This document shows, piece after piece, positions 25,558 through 35,153 of a DNA stretch of 64,000 nucleotides. The DNA is from an uncultured Lachnospiraceae bacterium. Its GTDB lineage: Bacteria > Bacillota > Clostridia > Lachnospirales > Lachnospiraceae. Positions within the stretch are counted from its first letter, which is position 1, and each line of letters begins with the position of its first letter. The translations under genes and the position numbers were made by a program. The stretch spans positions 1 through 64,000 of the forward strand of contig CANQPJ010000008.1 of NCBI GenBank assembly GCA_947625755.1, given 5' to 3'. Under the pieces are notes generated by a model, which saw only the letters and a list, made by a program, of their open reading frames with translations, had not been told where the DNA came from and did not search any database.

Positions 25558-26112
25558 TTAATTGAACTTATTCATGGCTGTCTGTGCGCCATACATAATA
25601 ATCACTTCTGCTGCTGACGCCGCATTTCTTATGGCATCGTCCACCTTCTGTCTTTCAGCTTTGGAAAACTTACCAAGAACATGTTTCACCAAATCTCCTT
25701 CATTCGCTCCCACACCCACTTTTATGCGGGTAAATCCATCCGTTCCGGCATGACTGATGATGCTCTTTAAACCATTATGTCCGCCGGCACTTCCTTTGGT
25801 CCGGATACGAATCTTCCCGGTGGGAAGGCTAATATCATCTGAAATAACAATAATATCTGATGTGGCATCTAATTTATAAAAATCGACCACTGCTCTTACA
25901 GCCTCACCGCTAAGATTCATATAAGTCTGTGGTTTTACCAATATAACCTTTTCCGAGCCAATCTGCCCAATACCACACAAAGCTCTATGCCTCTTGGTTT
26001 TTACATCAATGCTCATCTGTCCTGCCAGTTCATCTATTACGTCAAATCCAATATTATGTCTTGTTTTCTCATATTTTTTGTCTGGATTTCCCAGCCCGAT
26101 AATTGCATACAT
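25558..26112 (-). CDS. pth: peptidyl-tRNA hydrolase
   Basis: A 184-aa enzyme that releases peptides from prematurely dropped peptidyl-tRNA. MYAIIGLGNPDKKYEKTRHN holds the conserved Asn and the catalytic His (residue 19). KPQTYMNLSGEAV (about 61-73) and DDISLPTGKIRIRTKGSAGGHNGLKSI (about 92-118) contain the other active-site residues. The length is usual. AAAAGGAA lies about 13 nt before the ATG. It begins a pth-mfd-lipoprotein-carboxypeptidase operon, and pth-mfd adjacency is common in Firmicutes. Confidence 0.96.
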   Translation of the reverse strand: MYAIIGLGNPDKKYEKTRHNIGFDVIDELAGQMSIDVKTKRHRALCGIGQIGSEKVILVKPQTYMNLSGEAVRAVVDFYKLDATSDIIVISDDISLPTGKIRIRTKGSAGGHNGLKSIISHAGTDGFTRIKVGVGANEGDLVKHVLGKFSKAERQKVDDAIRNAASAAEVIIMYGAQTAMNKFN

Positions 26113-26193
26113 TTTCTTTTTTATTCCTTTTCACGTATAGATAGAATTGTACCATTTTATACCGGGATAATCAAATTTTTATTTTGACAATTA

Positions 26194-26227
26194 AAAAGCA
26201 CAGTCGAACATTTTCGACTGTGCTTTT
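26194..26227. terminator. bidirectional terminator after the large secreted protein gene
   Basis: A perfect 15-bp stem AAAAGCACAGTCGAA with a 4-base loop, ending in TTTT on both strands. It lies 11 bp after the stop codon of the 26238-30191 gene. Confidence 0.85.
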
Positions 26228-26237
26228 ATGCTGTGTT

Positions 26238-29200
26238 TTATTTCTTTCTATTAAGAGATTTTAAAACTTTTTTTCTTACCTTTTTATTCCGGGCAGTTAT
26301 TTTAACTTTTTTTCTGACTTGCTTTGCAAATGTATTTTTAGCAATCTTCTTTAATTTTTTGCCTTTAAAGATAATCTTTTTCAGTTTTGTATCATATGCA
26401 AATGCTTTTGACTTGATTGTTTTAACTTTCTTTCCAAAAGTTACTTTTATAAGCTTTTTGCATTTTGCAAACGCACTCTTTCCAATGGTCTTTACTTTGC
26501 TTCCAATGGTGATTTTTTTCATTGCCCTGCAATTATAGAATGCTTTCTTTCCTATACTTGTTACATTCTTAAACCTGATTGTTTTTAACTTTCTGCATCC
26601 GGCAAATGCGCTTGTACCTATCTTCTTGATATTTTTTCCAAAAGTTACTTTCGTAAGCTTTTTCAGATTTTTCATTGCCTTTGCAGCCACAGCTGTCGGT
26701 ATCAATGTATATCCGTTATATTTTACGGAAGCCGAAATCACCGCCGTTTTAAGACCTGCTTTATATTTTGGTGCAACGCCTGTCACTGTTGCTTTTCCGG
26801 ATGTTTTTGTGACGCTGGTCACTTTGTATATATATTTACCAATGGTGTATATACCGCCTACTCTCACACCATATGTATTATATATATAATCCTTGTCACT
26901 GTCTCCCTGTGGCGGTTCCTGATTATCATCCGGTTTTTTGTCATCCTCTGACGGATCCGGTCTTGCCTCACAATACTCTCTTTTTGCCTCATAATCTTCA
27001 TCTGTCATATTCCAGAGTTGTTTTGACGGATAAGCTGTATCCGGTGTCAAAGGAGCCTTGGTAATATTTTTTTCCGCATCGGCATCATTTGTCGGTGTAG
27101 TTCCCACTTCTTTGACAATCCTATCTTCTGAGAATATTTCACTCTCAAATCCGCCCGGCTGGTTTTGGACATCATAATAATTTGGCAGCGAACGGGAACT
27201 CTTATTGCTGTAACTTAACAGTCTCTGAATTGCATAACCGCCTTTTACTTCTGCGCTTCCCTGACCTTCACCTGTTCTTATGCCTGATGTTGTTCCATTG
27301 ACAATATGATTGATACCAACCTGTGGACCGTCACCGGAAGCAATTTCTGAAAGACATGCATTTTCAACAAGCACATTCGGTGTGTCCGGCACTTCCACTG
27401 CGTTGTCCAGATAAATGCTGGCGTCATTCGTGTAAATAAATACGTCATAAACACCAAGACCTACCGCATAATGACTTTTTACATTATTTGTAACTTTATA
27501 TGCCGCATACCCCTTCTTGGTTCCATTATGTGACATCCAGCCTTCCTGGCTCTGTGGATCGTAGCATTTTTCATTTTGCAGGAAATACGTTTTACCGTTT
27601 TCACCACGCCACAATACATCATACTCCTGAAAATGCTCCACAAACAATCCATAACATATAACGTTGTCGCCATTGACTATCAGCCCGTTTTTGGATGTGT
27701 TTTCAAACCATCCGGTATTGTCTCCATGGTCTGCTCTCCAAATCCATGTATGGTCAATAATTACATCATTACTATTAATAACCTCGCAGCTGATACATCT
27801 GCCAAGTTCACCTGTTCCTCCCACTCTGTAGAAGACATCCTGAATCACAGACGGATTATCTTTATGGTCTTTATTGCAGCCCTCTTCTCCTACTGTGAGA
27901 AGCGTATCCGACTGGTTTCCTGCATCAAGAATTAATCCGCAAATCGCAAGTCCTCCGACATCTGCTGTCTCTATTGCAGCTTTGCCGTTATCCGGAATAA
28001 TCGTTGCCATGCCAAGACCTAACAGCACTGTATTAGGATCTGTGACTTTAATCGGCTCTTCTACGTGATATACTCCCGGTGTAAATATAACATTCATGCC
28101 TTTATGGTATATTTCCCTGTTAATTTTTGCTGCCGAATCGCCCGGTTTTGCAATATAGAAGTTCTTTTCCACATCAATGGTGGTTCCTTCTCCCATATTA
28201 TGCTCACTCCAGCTGGTGCCTGTAGCATTCTCTCTCAATGCCGGTACAAATACTTTGTATCTGTCTGATGCGGAGTCAAAGTACAGGAATGGTTTTTCTC
28301 TGATTTTATCTGTTTCATTTATAACTGTTGTACAGCCCCGCTGTGTCCAGTTTGTGTATCCGTTATCTTGAATCAGGGATGTACCTGCGCTGAATTTTTT
28401 TGTACTGTTGTCTGTACATACATCTTTGTTTATTCCACTGCATCCCTGAATTACCTGATTCCAGTTAACACCATAAACTGCGCCTTCTTTTCCTCCGTTT
28501 TCAATAATTGTCTCATCAAACTCATCATTTCTGTAATAATACTGCTGCTGTGAATATGAGCCTGCCTGTTTTGCAAACTTACAGTCGGCTATATATCCGC
28601 CACTGCACCAGCCATCCCACATCCACTGAAAATGTGATTTTCTTAATACATTTAATCTTCTGGCAGGAGCCGCCTGTGAAACGCCCCACTGGAACCATGC
28701 CTCCACGGAGCTATTGTTATTTTCAATATCATCAATCTGAACATTCTCAATTCCTACCCAGAAATTACATGTAGCGTTGTTTCCGGACAATGCTGCAGGT
28801 GTATTTACATTGTAAAGCTGTGTTTCCGTAGGCGTTTTTCCCAGTCCGTGAATGGTTGTGTAATATCCCACATTTACCATTCCCGCCTCATCATAATTGC
28901 CGGGTTTATATGCCAGCGCATATCTGTTTTCACCAAACTGATTATATCTCTGCCCTACAAAAATATGCTGTGTTGCTTCCTGAATCTTCTGCGGGTCATC
29001 CGTCTCATTAAAAACGTAAGTGTTTTGTCCAAACATTGTTATCTCAAGCGAAGCAATCTCTGACATTTCACTTTCTGTTTCGGAATTGACAGCCTGTACT
29101 TTATAGTAGTTGTTAAATTTTGATTTCGTATTGGAATGTTCATCAACATATGTAGTATTTGTCAATCCTTTTTCTATTAATTTATATTCAGCAAAACGAC

Positions 29201-30191
29201 TGTCCGCACGATAAAGATTATAACCGGAAGCGTTGTTTGCTTTATTCCATGATACTGTCAGTTTACCGTTTTTTTCTTCCACTGCCACATTTGATGGTTT
29301 GGAAGGTTTCCGCTCTGATAAGGTTACTGTATATGCCATTTTACTGTCCGCATATTTTCTCTTATCTGTGTTCTGACTGTTATTTGTAAATGTACGCACC
29401 TTGAAGAAGTATTTTGTATTCAGGTTTAAATTTGTTACAGTAAATGTATTCTTTCCGGTTTTTCCTGCGGATTTAAAATTTCCTTTTTCACTGGTAGAAT
29501 ACAAAACTTCATATCCGCTAAACAGAGTCTCTGTAACCTCTTTCCATGAAACCGTTACACAATCGCCCGATATATCAGAGAGGGTTACACATTTTGCAGT
29601 CTTTGGCGTAGCTGTGGTATACAATGTGAATTTCTCATTGGCTGAAGGCTGATCTCCATCATTGATATTCGTTAGCGCCAGTTTTCCGTCCACTACTGTA
29701 AAATACTTGTTATTGGCGCTACTCTTAAAGCAAATGGTTCCGTCTCCCTGTGGTTCCATCTGTACAGATTCCCAGCCGCTTGGATTTGTCCTTTTTTCCA
29801 TCTGATAAACGTTATCTTCATCTGCTTTCCAGCTGGTATTTGTCTGCTTATTTGTAAAGTTTACAACCTTTCTATCGTCCGAATCGCTGTATTGACCATA
29901 GTATATGGTAAAAAGTCCATTTGCCGGAACCGTATCGCCTTTTAATGTGGCGGTACAATCAATCGGGGCATCTTTTGTTCCGTTTAACGTAATAATTTTT
30001 CCCGTCGCCCTGTGGACAAAATAAACTTCAGCATTGACCGTTGCTTCCACCGGATCATCAATGTTTTCTGTTGTCATTGATGCTGATTCCAGTGCCATGA
30101 CAGTAGTCGGCTGGGAAAACACAGTTATACCGGTAACTGCCAATGCCAGCGCCAGCGTCAATGAAAGAATTTTCCTGTAACATTTTTTCAT
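26238..30191 (-). CDS. large secreted protein: beta-trefoil-like, two FN3, double beta-helix, BspA-type repeats
   Basis: A 1,317-aa protein with a clear signal peptide (1-33). In order: a beta-rich, possibly carbohydrate-binding domain (about 50-190); two fibronectin III domains (about 195-292 and 296-385); a long beta-helix-like core (about 400-1010); an acidic Asp/Pro linker (about 1078-1100); and a lysine-rich C-terminus with BspA/LRR_5 repeats (about 1170-1290, IGTSAFAGCRKLKTIRF, IGKKAFYNCRAMKKI). Two PGxY turns (KPGNYDEAG and TPGVYHVEE), each starting a helix, recall the double beta-helix of GH55 exo-beta-1,3-glucanases. A glycan-degrading or glycan-binding role at the cell surface is inferred. 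AGGAGGAG precedes the ATG. Confidence 0.8.
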   Translation of the reverse strand: MKKCYRKILSLTLALALAVTGITVFSQPTTVMALESASMTTENIDDPVEATVNAEVYFVHRATGKIITLNGTKDAPIDCTATLKGDTVPANGLFTIYYGQYSDSDDRKVVNFTNKQTNTSWKADEDNVYQMEKRTNPSGWESVQMEPQGDGTICFKSSANNKYFTVVDGKLALTNINDGDQPSANEKFTLYTTATPKTAKCVTLSDISGDCVTVSWKEVTETLFSGYEVLYSTSEKGNFKSAGKTGKNTFTVTNLNLNTKYFFKVRTFTNNSQNTDKRKYADSKMAYTVTLSERKPSKPSNVAVEEKNGKLTVSWNKANNASGYNLYRADSRFAEYKLIEKGLTNTTYVDEHSNTKSKFNNYYKVQAVNSETESEMSEIASLEITMFGQNTYVFNETDDPQKIQEATQHIFVGQRYNQFGENRYALAYKPGNYDEAGMVNVGYYTTIHGLGKTPTETQLYNVNTPAALSGNNATCNFWVGIENVQIDDIENNNSSVEAWFQWGVSQAAPARRLNVLRKSHFQWMWDGWCSGGYIADCKFAKQAGSYSQQQYYYRNDEFDETIIENGGKEGAVYGVNWNQVIQGCSGINKDVCTDNSTKKFSAGTSLIQDNGYTNWTQRGCTTVINETDKIREKPFLYFDSASDRYKVFVPALRENATGTSWSEHNMGEGTTIDVEKNFYIAKPGDSAAKINREIYHKGMNVIFTPGVYHVEEPIKVTDPNTVLLGLGMATIIPDNGKAAIETADVGGLAICGLILDAGNQSDTLLTVGEEGCNKDHKDNPSVIQDVFYRVGGTGELGRCISCEVINSNDVIIDHTWIWRADHGDNTGWFENTSKNGLIVNGDNVICYGLFVEHFQEYDVLWRGENGKTYFLQNEKCYDPQSQEGWMSHNGTKKGYAAYKVTNNVKSHYAVGLGVYDVFIYTNDASIYLDNAVEVPDTPNVLVENACLSEIASGDGPQVGINHIVNGTTSGIRTGEGQGSAEVKGGYAIQRLLSYSNKSSRSLPNYYDVQNQPGGFESEIFSEDRIVKEVGTTPTNDADAEKNITKAPLTPDTAYPSKQLWNMTDEDYEAKREYCEARPDPSEDDKKPDDNQEPPQGDSDKDYIYNTYGVRVGGIYTIGKYIYKVTSVTKTSGKATVTGVAPKYKAGLKTAVISASVKYNGYTLIPTAVAAKAMKNLKKLTKVTFGKNIKKIGTSAFAGCRKLKTIRFKNVTSIGKKAFYNCRAMKKITIGSKVKTIGKSAFAKCKKLIKVTFGKKVKTIKSKAFAYDTKLKKIIFKGKKLKKIAKNTFAKQVRKKVKITARNKKVRKKVLKSLNRKK

Positions 30192-30230
30192 TTTTTACTC
30201 CTCCTATTTTCGTGATAACCACTAATATAA

Positions 30231-30258
30231 AATATATTAACATTATGAACCCATGCAA
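30231..30258 (-). promoter_or_regulatory. promoter of the large secreted protein gene
   Basis: On the minus strand TTGCAT, 16-nt spacer, TATATT, about 40 bp before the start codon. The AAAACGTTTT palindrome lies 10 bp upstream of the -35. Confidence 0.55.
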
Positions 30259-30268
30259 TTCAATTATG

Positions 30269-30278
30269 AAAACGTTTT
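30269..30278. promoter_or_regulatory. AAAACGTTTT operator candidate (site 1)
   Basis: The plus-strand context TGAAAACGTTTTTG is close to a cre/LacI-family operator consensus. It is located just upstream of the -35 of the large secreted protein gene. Confidence 0.5.
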
Positions 30279-30410
30279 TGAGCACATTCACCAAAATATA
30301 TCTTTTTTTATTGCTGTATCCGCCTTTTCATTGTGAATAATATGTATATTTTTCCCCGGTTTTTTAAATTGCGGGATTTTTTGAAAAAAACATTTTTTGC
30401 CATTATTTAC

Positions 30411-30448
30411 AAAAAAACAAACTGACCGGAATATATACCCCGGTCAGT
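30411..30448 (-). terminator. spoVG terminator
   Basis: On the minus strand ACTGACCGG pairs with CCGGTCAGT, followed by TTGTTTTTTTG. It ends the glgC-glgD-spoVG unit. Confidence 0.9.
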
Positions 30449-30476
30449 CTGTTCATTTCTATATTATGTTTTGTCC

Positions 30477-30761
30477 TTATTCAGCTATAGTCGTCTCTTC
30501 CGGTTCTAATAACGCCTTCTCATAGGCCTCCAACACAATATTTTGAATAGAACTACGGGTACCTGAATTAATTGGATGAGCAATATCCCTATACTCTCCA
30601 TCTGCTGCTTTTCTTGAAGGCATTGCGATAAATAAGCCTTTCTCTCCTTCTACTACTTTAATATCATGTACCACAAATTCATCATCAATGGTAATAGATA
30701 CTACGGCTTTCATCTTGCCTTCCTTTGTCATCTTTCTAACCCTTACGTCTGTTATATTCAT
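30477..30761 (-). CDS. spoVG: septation/regulatory RNA-binding protein SpoVG
   Basis: A 94-aa protein with the full SpoVG pattern: [50 protein letters not shown] and a final helix. SpoVG proteins bind nucleic acids and affect sporulation, septation and gene expression in Firmicutes. AAAGGAAGAGG precedes the ATG, 16 bp after glgD, so it should be co-transcribed with glycogen genes. In Bacillus spoVG lies beside the nucleotidyltransferase gene glmU; here it sits beside a GlgD nucleotidyltransferase-like gene. Confidence 0.95.
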   Translation of the reverse strand: MNITDVRVRKMTKEGKMKAVVSITIDDEFVVHDIKVVEGEKGLFIAMPSRKAADGEYRDIAHPINSGTRSSIQNIVLEAYEKALLEPEETTIAE

Positions 30762-30777
30762 ATGCCTCTTCCTTTCT

Positions 30778-31896
30778 TTATAAACTGTATCTGAAATTTC
30801 GTTGATTTATGATTTTTACTTCATTTTCATCTCCAACATGATCACCCGGATTAATTGTACTATGACTCTCAACAATACAATTCTCCACGACTGCGTTGTC
30901 TCCGATGTAAACATCATTTAATATAATTGCATTTTTTATCACACAATTATTTCCAATATAAGCCTGTTTAAAAACTACGGAATTTTCAACTACTCCATTT
31001 ATAATACAACCGCTGGACACCAAACTGTTGCTTACATTCGAGCCCGGGTTATATTTTGCCGGCGGAAGGTCTTCCACCTTTGAATACACGTCCGGATATT
31101 GTTTGAAGAAAAATTCTCTGACTTCCTGTTTTAAAAAGTCCATATTGGTTTTGAAGTATCCTTCAACGCTTGCAATATTACTCCAATATGTCTCCATTTC
31201 ATAAACACAAATCTTCTTTGATGTTTTATTTCTCACAATAATGTCATTTACGAAATCGTATTTTTCCTCTGTGATGCACTGCTCAAGTAATTGAATAAGC
31301 AATCTTCTTCTAATAACATAAATACCTGTTGACACCAGCGTATTATCGCTGTCCACCGGTTTTTCAACAAAGTCCATCACTCTTCCATTGCTATCTGCCG
31401 TAACCACCCCGTAAGATGAAACATCTGCTCCTTCTCCGAGATTCTTACAAACAATGGTGAGGTCTGCCCCTGTCTCAACATGCTTTTCTAAAACCTTGTT
31501 AAAGTCCATTTTGTAAACTGCATCTGCCGATGCAATGATAACATATGGTTCATGGCTTTTTTTCAGAAACGCAATATTTTGAGCCATTGCATCTGCTGTT
31601 CCGCGATACCAGAATCCATTATCTGAAGTAATGGAAGGTGTGAAAACATATAAACCGCCTTGTTTTCTACCAAAATCCCACCATTTTGAGGAACTCAAAT
31701 GCTCATTTAAAGACCATGCGTTGTACTGCGTCAGCACAGCTACTTTCTGTATATGCGAATTGGTCATGTTGCTGAGTGCAAAATCAATCGCTCTATAGCT
31801 GCCTGCCATTGGCATTGCCCCTACAGCCCTTTTCTTTGAAAGGTCTTTCATTTTTCTATTGTTGCCACCTGCTAAAATTATTCCAACTGCTCTCAT
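30778..31896 (-). CDS. glgD: ADP-glucose pyrophosphorylase-like regulatory subunit GlgD
   Basis: A 372-aa paralogue of GlgC. The usual nucleotide-binding GGxGxRL is changed to [19 protein letters not shown], a feature of GlgD subunits that pair with GlgC and modulate it rather than carry most of the catalysis. [10 protein letters not shown] corresponds to the [10 protein letters not shown] of GlgC. The C-terminal left-handed beta-helix (about 285-360, [24 protein letters not shown]) is present. Its ATG overlaps the glgC stop as TAATG, giving coupled translation and probably equal amounts of the two subunits. Confidence 0.95.
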   Translation of the reverse strand: MRAVGIILAGGNNRKMKDLSKKRAVGAMPMAGSYRAIDFALSNMTNSHIQKVAVLTQYNAWSLNEHLSSSKWWDFGRKQGGLYVFTPSITSDNGFWYRGTADAMAQNIAFLKKSHEPYVIIASADAVYKMDFNKVLEKHVETGADLTIVCKNLGEGADVSSYGVVTADSNGRVMDFVEKPVDSDNTLVSTGIYVIRRRLLIQLLEQCITEEKYDFVNDIIVRNKTSKKICVYEMETYWSNIASVEGYFKTNMDFLKQEVREFFFKQYPDVYSKVEDLPPAKYNPGSNVSNSLVSSGCIINGVVENSVVFKQAYIGNNCVIKNAIILNDVYIGDNAVVENCIVESHSTINPGDHVGDENEVKIINQRNFRYSL

Positions 31897-33167
31897 TACA
31901 TCTCACCTGCCTTAACTATATAGCCACCTGATGGGAGACTTCCGTCAGGATAATCCGATGGTTCTGTCACTCCGGAGATTGCCACATTTCTTCCTATGGT
32001 AACACCGTCCGGAACTACGGACCCTTCACCTATAACTGTCAACTCACAATTATATACTTTCTGACTCAACTGGCTGTCTGCGTACTCTCCAACCCCAATT
32101 GTACAGTTTTCTCCAACTTCAACATTTTCAGCTATAATTGTATTATATATTTTTGTTCCGGCTTTTATTTTACAGCCCTGCATAATAATGGAATCATGTA
32201 TTTCTACGTTCTCCTGAATTTCCACATTTGGACTGATTACGGAATTATATACACAGCCATATACATCACAGCCCTCACCGACAATACTTCTCTCCACTGT
32301 TGCCCGTTCAGAAACATATTGTGGTGGGAGTGCATCGTTCTTTGTATATATTCTCCAGAACTCTTCATATAAATTAAATTCCGGAACAATATCTATCAAT
32401 TCCATATTTGCTTCCCAGTAGGATTTCAGCGTTCCAACATCCTTCCAGTATCCTGTGTACTCATAGGCATAAATTGGTTTTCCCTGCTCATGGATATATG
32501 GAATGACATGCATACCAAAGTCACATTTTGGCTGATCCTTCAGCTTAATCAATGCATCCCTCAACACCGGCCAGCTAAAAATGTATATCCCCATTGATGC
32601 CAGATTGCTCTTTGGATGTTCCGGTTTTTCCTGAAATTCTGAAATCTTGTGATTTTCATCTGCCACTACAACACCAAATCTGCTGGCTTCCTCCATCGGT
32701 ACCGGCATAGCTGCTATCGTTACGTCCGCATTATTAGCCTTGTGATACTCCAGCATAATTTCATAATCCATCTTATATATATGGTCCCCGGATAATATCA
32801 AAACATAATCCGGATTGTAAGATTCCATATAATCTAAATTTTGGTAGATGGCATTTGCCGTTCCTGTGTACCATTCCGTATTCTTACTTTTCTCATATGG
32901 TGGAAGAACCGTAACGCCTCCGATGTTGCGGTCCAAATCCCAAGGAATTCCGATTCCTATGTGGGCATTTAATCTTAAAGGCTGATACTGTGTCAGAACT
33001 CCAACAGTATCAATTCCCGAATTGATACAGTTGCTCAATGGAAAATCAATAATTTTATATTTTCCTCCAAATGCAACCGCAGGTTTAGCTACTTTTGCTG
33101 TCAGCACGCCAAGACGACTTCCCTGTCCTCCCGCCAGCAACATAGCTATCATCTCTTTTTTAATCAT
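31896..33167 (-). CDS. glgC: glucose-1-phosphate adenylyltransferase
   Basis: A 423-aa catalytic subunit making ADP-glucose, the glucosyl donor for glycogen. It has [16 protein letters not shown] (about 9-24), the glucose-1-phosphate region [33 protein letters not shown] and a C-terminal beta-helix (about 280-390). I start it at 33167 ([10 protein letters not shown]), with GAGGTGAAGG just upstream, rather than at the GTG at 33176 inside the SD. glgB is about 12 kb away, and glycogen synthase glgA is not in the window. Confidence 0.96.
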   Translation of the reverse strand: MIKKEMIAMLLAGGQGSRLGVLTAKVAKPAVAFGGKYKIIDFPLSNCINSGIDTVGVLTQYQPLRLNAHIGIGIPWDLDRNIGGVTVLPPYEKSKNTEWYTGTANAIYQNLDYMESYNPDYVLILSGDHIYKMDYEIMLEYHKANNADVTIAAMPVPMEEASRFGVVVADENHKISEFQEKPEHPKSNLASMGIYIFSWPVLRDALIKLKDQPKCDFGMHVIPYIHEQGKPIYAYEYTGYWKDVGTLKSYWEANMELIDIVPEFNLYEEFWRIYTKNDALPPQYVSERATVERSIVGEGCDVYGCVYNSVISPNVEIQENVEIHDSIIMQGCKIKAGTKIYNTIIAENVEVGENCTIGVGEYADSQLSQKVYNCELTVIGEGSVVPDGVTIGRNVAISGVTEPSDYPDGSLPSGGYIVKAGEM

Positions 33168-33201
33168 GTCCTTCACCTCGCTGCTTTTATATAGTAATAA
33201 A

Positions 33202-33210
33202 ATTATATCA
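33202..33210 (-). promoter_or_regulatory. glgC operon extended -10 promoter
   Basis: On the minus strand TGATATAAT is a consensus extended -10, about 35 bp before the glgC start. The -35 (TTTTAT) is poor, which would suit activator control. Confidence 0.55.
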
Positions 33211-33247
33211 TTAAACCCGCCTTAATAAAAGGGTTTTTATGGGTTTT

Positions 33248-33257
33248 AAAACGTTTT
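33248..33257. promoter_or_regulatory. AAAACGTTTT operator candidate (site 2)
   Basis: A palindrome 17 bp upstream of the predicted glgC -35. On the minus strand it is followed after 4 nt by CCCATAAAA, the same arrangement as at the GH3 gene (site 3). Confidence 0.5.
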
Positions 33258-33458
33258 TTTTATTTATTTTTTCTCTTTTTTTTATTAATTTTTCCCATTG
33301 TTTGTTAAAAATGCACAACAATTTTGTCAAAATTTGTCACTTTTTAATTTTGTGATTTTTTTAACACAATTTGCTCTATATCTTTTATTCTTTTCCATCT
33401 TTAAAAAATTATGAAAGAAGTGTATAATAATTACAGTTTTTTTAATAGGAGATTAATT

Positions 33459-34841
33459 ATGTACAATTTAGATTTTGATGTTCCTGCCAAATTACATTTT
33501 ACAGGAATTGGCGGCATCAGTATGAGTGCACTTGCAGAGATTATGCTTTCGAGAGGTTTTACGGTTACAGGTTCGGATAGAAAAGAATCTGCAATTACAG
33601 AGCATCTGGAATCTCTGGGGGCAGAAATATTTTACAGCCAGACTGCCGACAATATTTCAGCAGATATTGATGTTCTTATTTATACTGCAGCTGTCAAACA
33701 GGATAACCCGGAATTAATAAAAGCAAAAGAATTGGGTATTCCGCTTCTTACAAGAGCAGAATTTTTAGGTCAGATTATGCTGAACTATTCTATGGCAATC
33801 GCTGTTTCCGGAACTCACGGTAAAACCACCACTACTTCCATGTTATCCCAGATTATGCTGGAAGCCGACACGGACCCTACCATATTAGTGGGAGGTATTA
33901 TGCCGGCAATCAAAGGAAACACAAGAGTGGGACATTCTGACAAGTTAATTACAGAAGCCTGTGAATATACTAATAGTTTTTTGTCATTCAAGCCTAACTT
34001 GGCTATTATCCTGAACGTAGCTGCGGACCACTTGGATTTTTTTAAAGATTTGGATGATATTCGGCACAGTTTCAGAAGGTTTGCCGAGCTGGTACCCCCG
34101 GAAGGCTGTCTCATTATAAACAGCGACATTGAAGAGTTGGAATATTTCACAAACGGATTAAAGTGCCATGTTATCACTGTTGGTTCTGACCCTGAAAAAA
34201 GCATGTACAGTCCAAAAAATATTCAATATGATGAATTTGCCAGAGGCTCTTATGATTTACTCATTCATAATGAAGAGGCGTTTCATGTTCAACTAAACGT
34301 CAGCGGCGAGCACAATATTTATAATTCTTTAGCATCCATTGCCGCCGCCAGATTTATGGGCATCAGCGATAAGGATATTATAACCGGACTGACTGCTTAT
34401 GGGGGAACGGACCGGCGTTTTCAATATAAAGGAAAACTGGGAGATATTACGGTTATTGATGATTATGCGCATCATCCTGATGAGATTACAGCCACAATCA
34501 GGACTGCGCAGCACTATCCACACAAGAAAATATGGGTAGTATTTCAGCCGCATACATATACGAGAACGCATGCACTGCTTCCGGAGTTTGCCCGGGCACT
34601 GAAAGCTGCTGACACTGTAGTATTAGCAGATATTTATGCCGCCAGAGAGAAAAATACCATCGGAATTACCTCCAAAGATTTATTAAAAGAAATTCAAAAG
34701 CTGGGAGGAAACGCATTTTATTTTCCAAGTTTTAATGAAATAGAAAATTTTTTATTAGAAAATTGTTCTCCCGGAGATTTGTTAATAACAATGGGGGCTG
34801 GAGATGTTGTTAAAATAGGTGAACATCTTCTTGGAAATTAA
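33459..34841 (+). CDS. murC: UDP-N-acetylmuramate--L-alanine ligase
   Basis: A 460-aa cytoplasmic Mur ligase that adds the first amino acid of the peptidoglycan stem. It has an N-terminal Rossmann domain (LHFTGIGGISMSALAEIM, about 11-28), ATP-binding SGTHGKTTTTSML (about 118-130), and the C-terminal domain with YAHHPDEI and QPHTYTRT. I start it at 33459, with TAGGAGA 7 nt upstream, rather than at a 16-residue longer Met that has no SD. Confidence 0.96.
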   Translation: MYNLDFDVPAKLHFTGIGGISMSALAEIMLSRGFTVTGSDRKESAITEHLESLGAEIFYSQTADNISADIDVLIYTAAVKQDNPELIKAKELGIPLLTRAEFLGQIMLNYSMAIAVSGTHGKTTTTSMLSQIMLEADTDPTILVGGIMPAIKGNTRVGHSDKLITEACEYTNSFLSFKPNLAIILNVAADHLDFFKDLDDIRHSFRRFAELVPPEGCLIINSDIEELEYFTNGLKCHVITVGSDPEKSMYSPKNIQYDEFARGSYDLLIHNEEAFHVQLNVSGEHNIYNSLASIAAARFMGISDKDIITGLTAYGGTDRRFQYKGKLGDITVIDDYAHHPDEITATIRTAQHYPHKKIWVVFQPHTYTRTHALLPEFARALKAADTVVLADIYAAREKNTIGITSKDLLKEIQKLGGNAFYFPSFNEIENFLLENCSPGDLLITMGAGDVVKIGEHLLGN

Positions 34842-34850
34842 CTTATTAAC

Positions 34851-34901
34851 ATCCCACAAAATTTTGTTGATAACTTTCAATAAAATTTTGTGGGATTTTT
34901 G
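34851..34901 (+). terminator. murC terminator
   Basis: The stem ATCCCACAAAATTTT / AAAATTTTGTGGGAT is followed by a T run. It lies 10 bp after the murC stop codon. Confidence 0.85.
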
Positions 34902-34988
34902 TTAACATTTTTTCATTTTTGGGAAACTATCCCATTGGTTTACAGAATGGGCGATTCGACATTTTCTGACACAATATGATTTTGCCAT

Positions 34989-35015
34989 ATTAACATTATT
35001 AACATCATTAACATT
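34989..35015 (+). repeat. three tandem 9-bp repeats ATTAACAT(T/C)
   Basis: ATTAACATT, ATTAACATC and ATTAACATT directly adjoin, about 45 bp upstream of the dnaD -35. A regular spacing near one helical turn would suit cooperative binding of a regulator. Confidence 0.7.
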
Positions 35016-35059
35016 GCCTGATTCCCTTTAAAAATGGGCATTTCACCCAATTTGTGACG

Positions 35060-35087
35060 TTGCATTTTTGATGTTTTATGTTATACT
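35060..35087 (+). promoter_or_regulatory. dnaD operon promoter
   Basis: TTGCAT, 16-nt spacer, TATACT, with a TGT extension before the -10. It is 67 bp upstream of the start codon. Confidence 0.65.
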
Positions 35088-35153
35088 TTTCCATGCAAGT
35101 TTCATAATGATTTTTTGCAAAAATGACACGTTTAGGAAGAGGAATAACTAACT

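Larger units (their letters stand above)
34842..35153. other. 312-bp intergenic region with repeated TTAACAT motif
   Basis: This gap holds the murC terminator, a dnaD promoter and five copies of (A/G)TTAACAT(T/C): at 34845, 34901, 34989, 34998 and 35007. The last three are tandem, with a 9-bp period. CCCATT/AATGGG also forms a small inverted repeat near 34931-34951. No ORF or RNA gene is evident. Confidence 0.6.

Noticed and set aside
30477..30761. Proof that the organism sporulates
   Set aside because: SpoVG also occurs in non-sporulating Firmicutes, and no stage-specific spore genes are in the window.
34842..35153. Replication origin
   Set aside because: The TTAACAT repeats do not match DnaA boxes (TTATNCACA), and dnaA/dnaN are absent.
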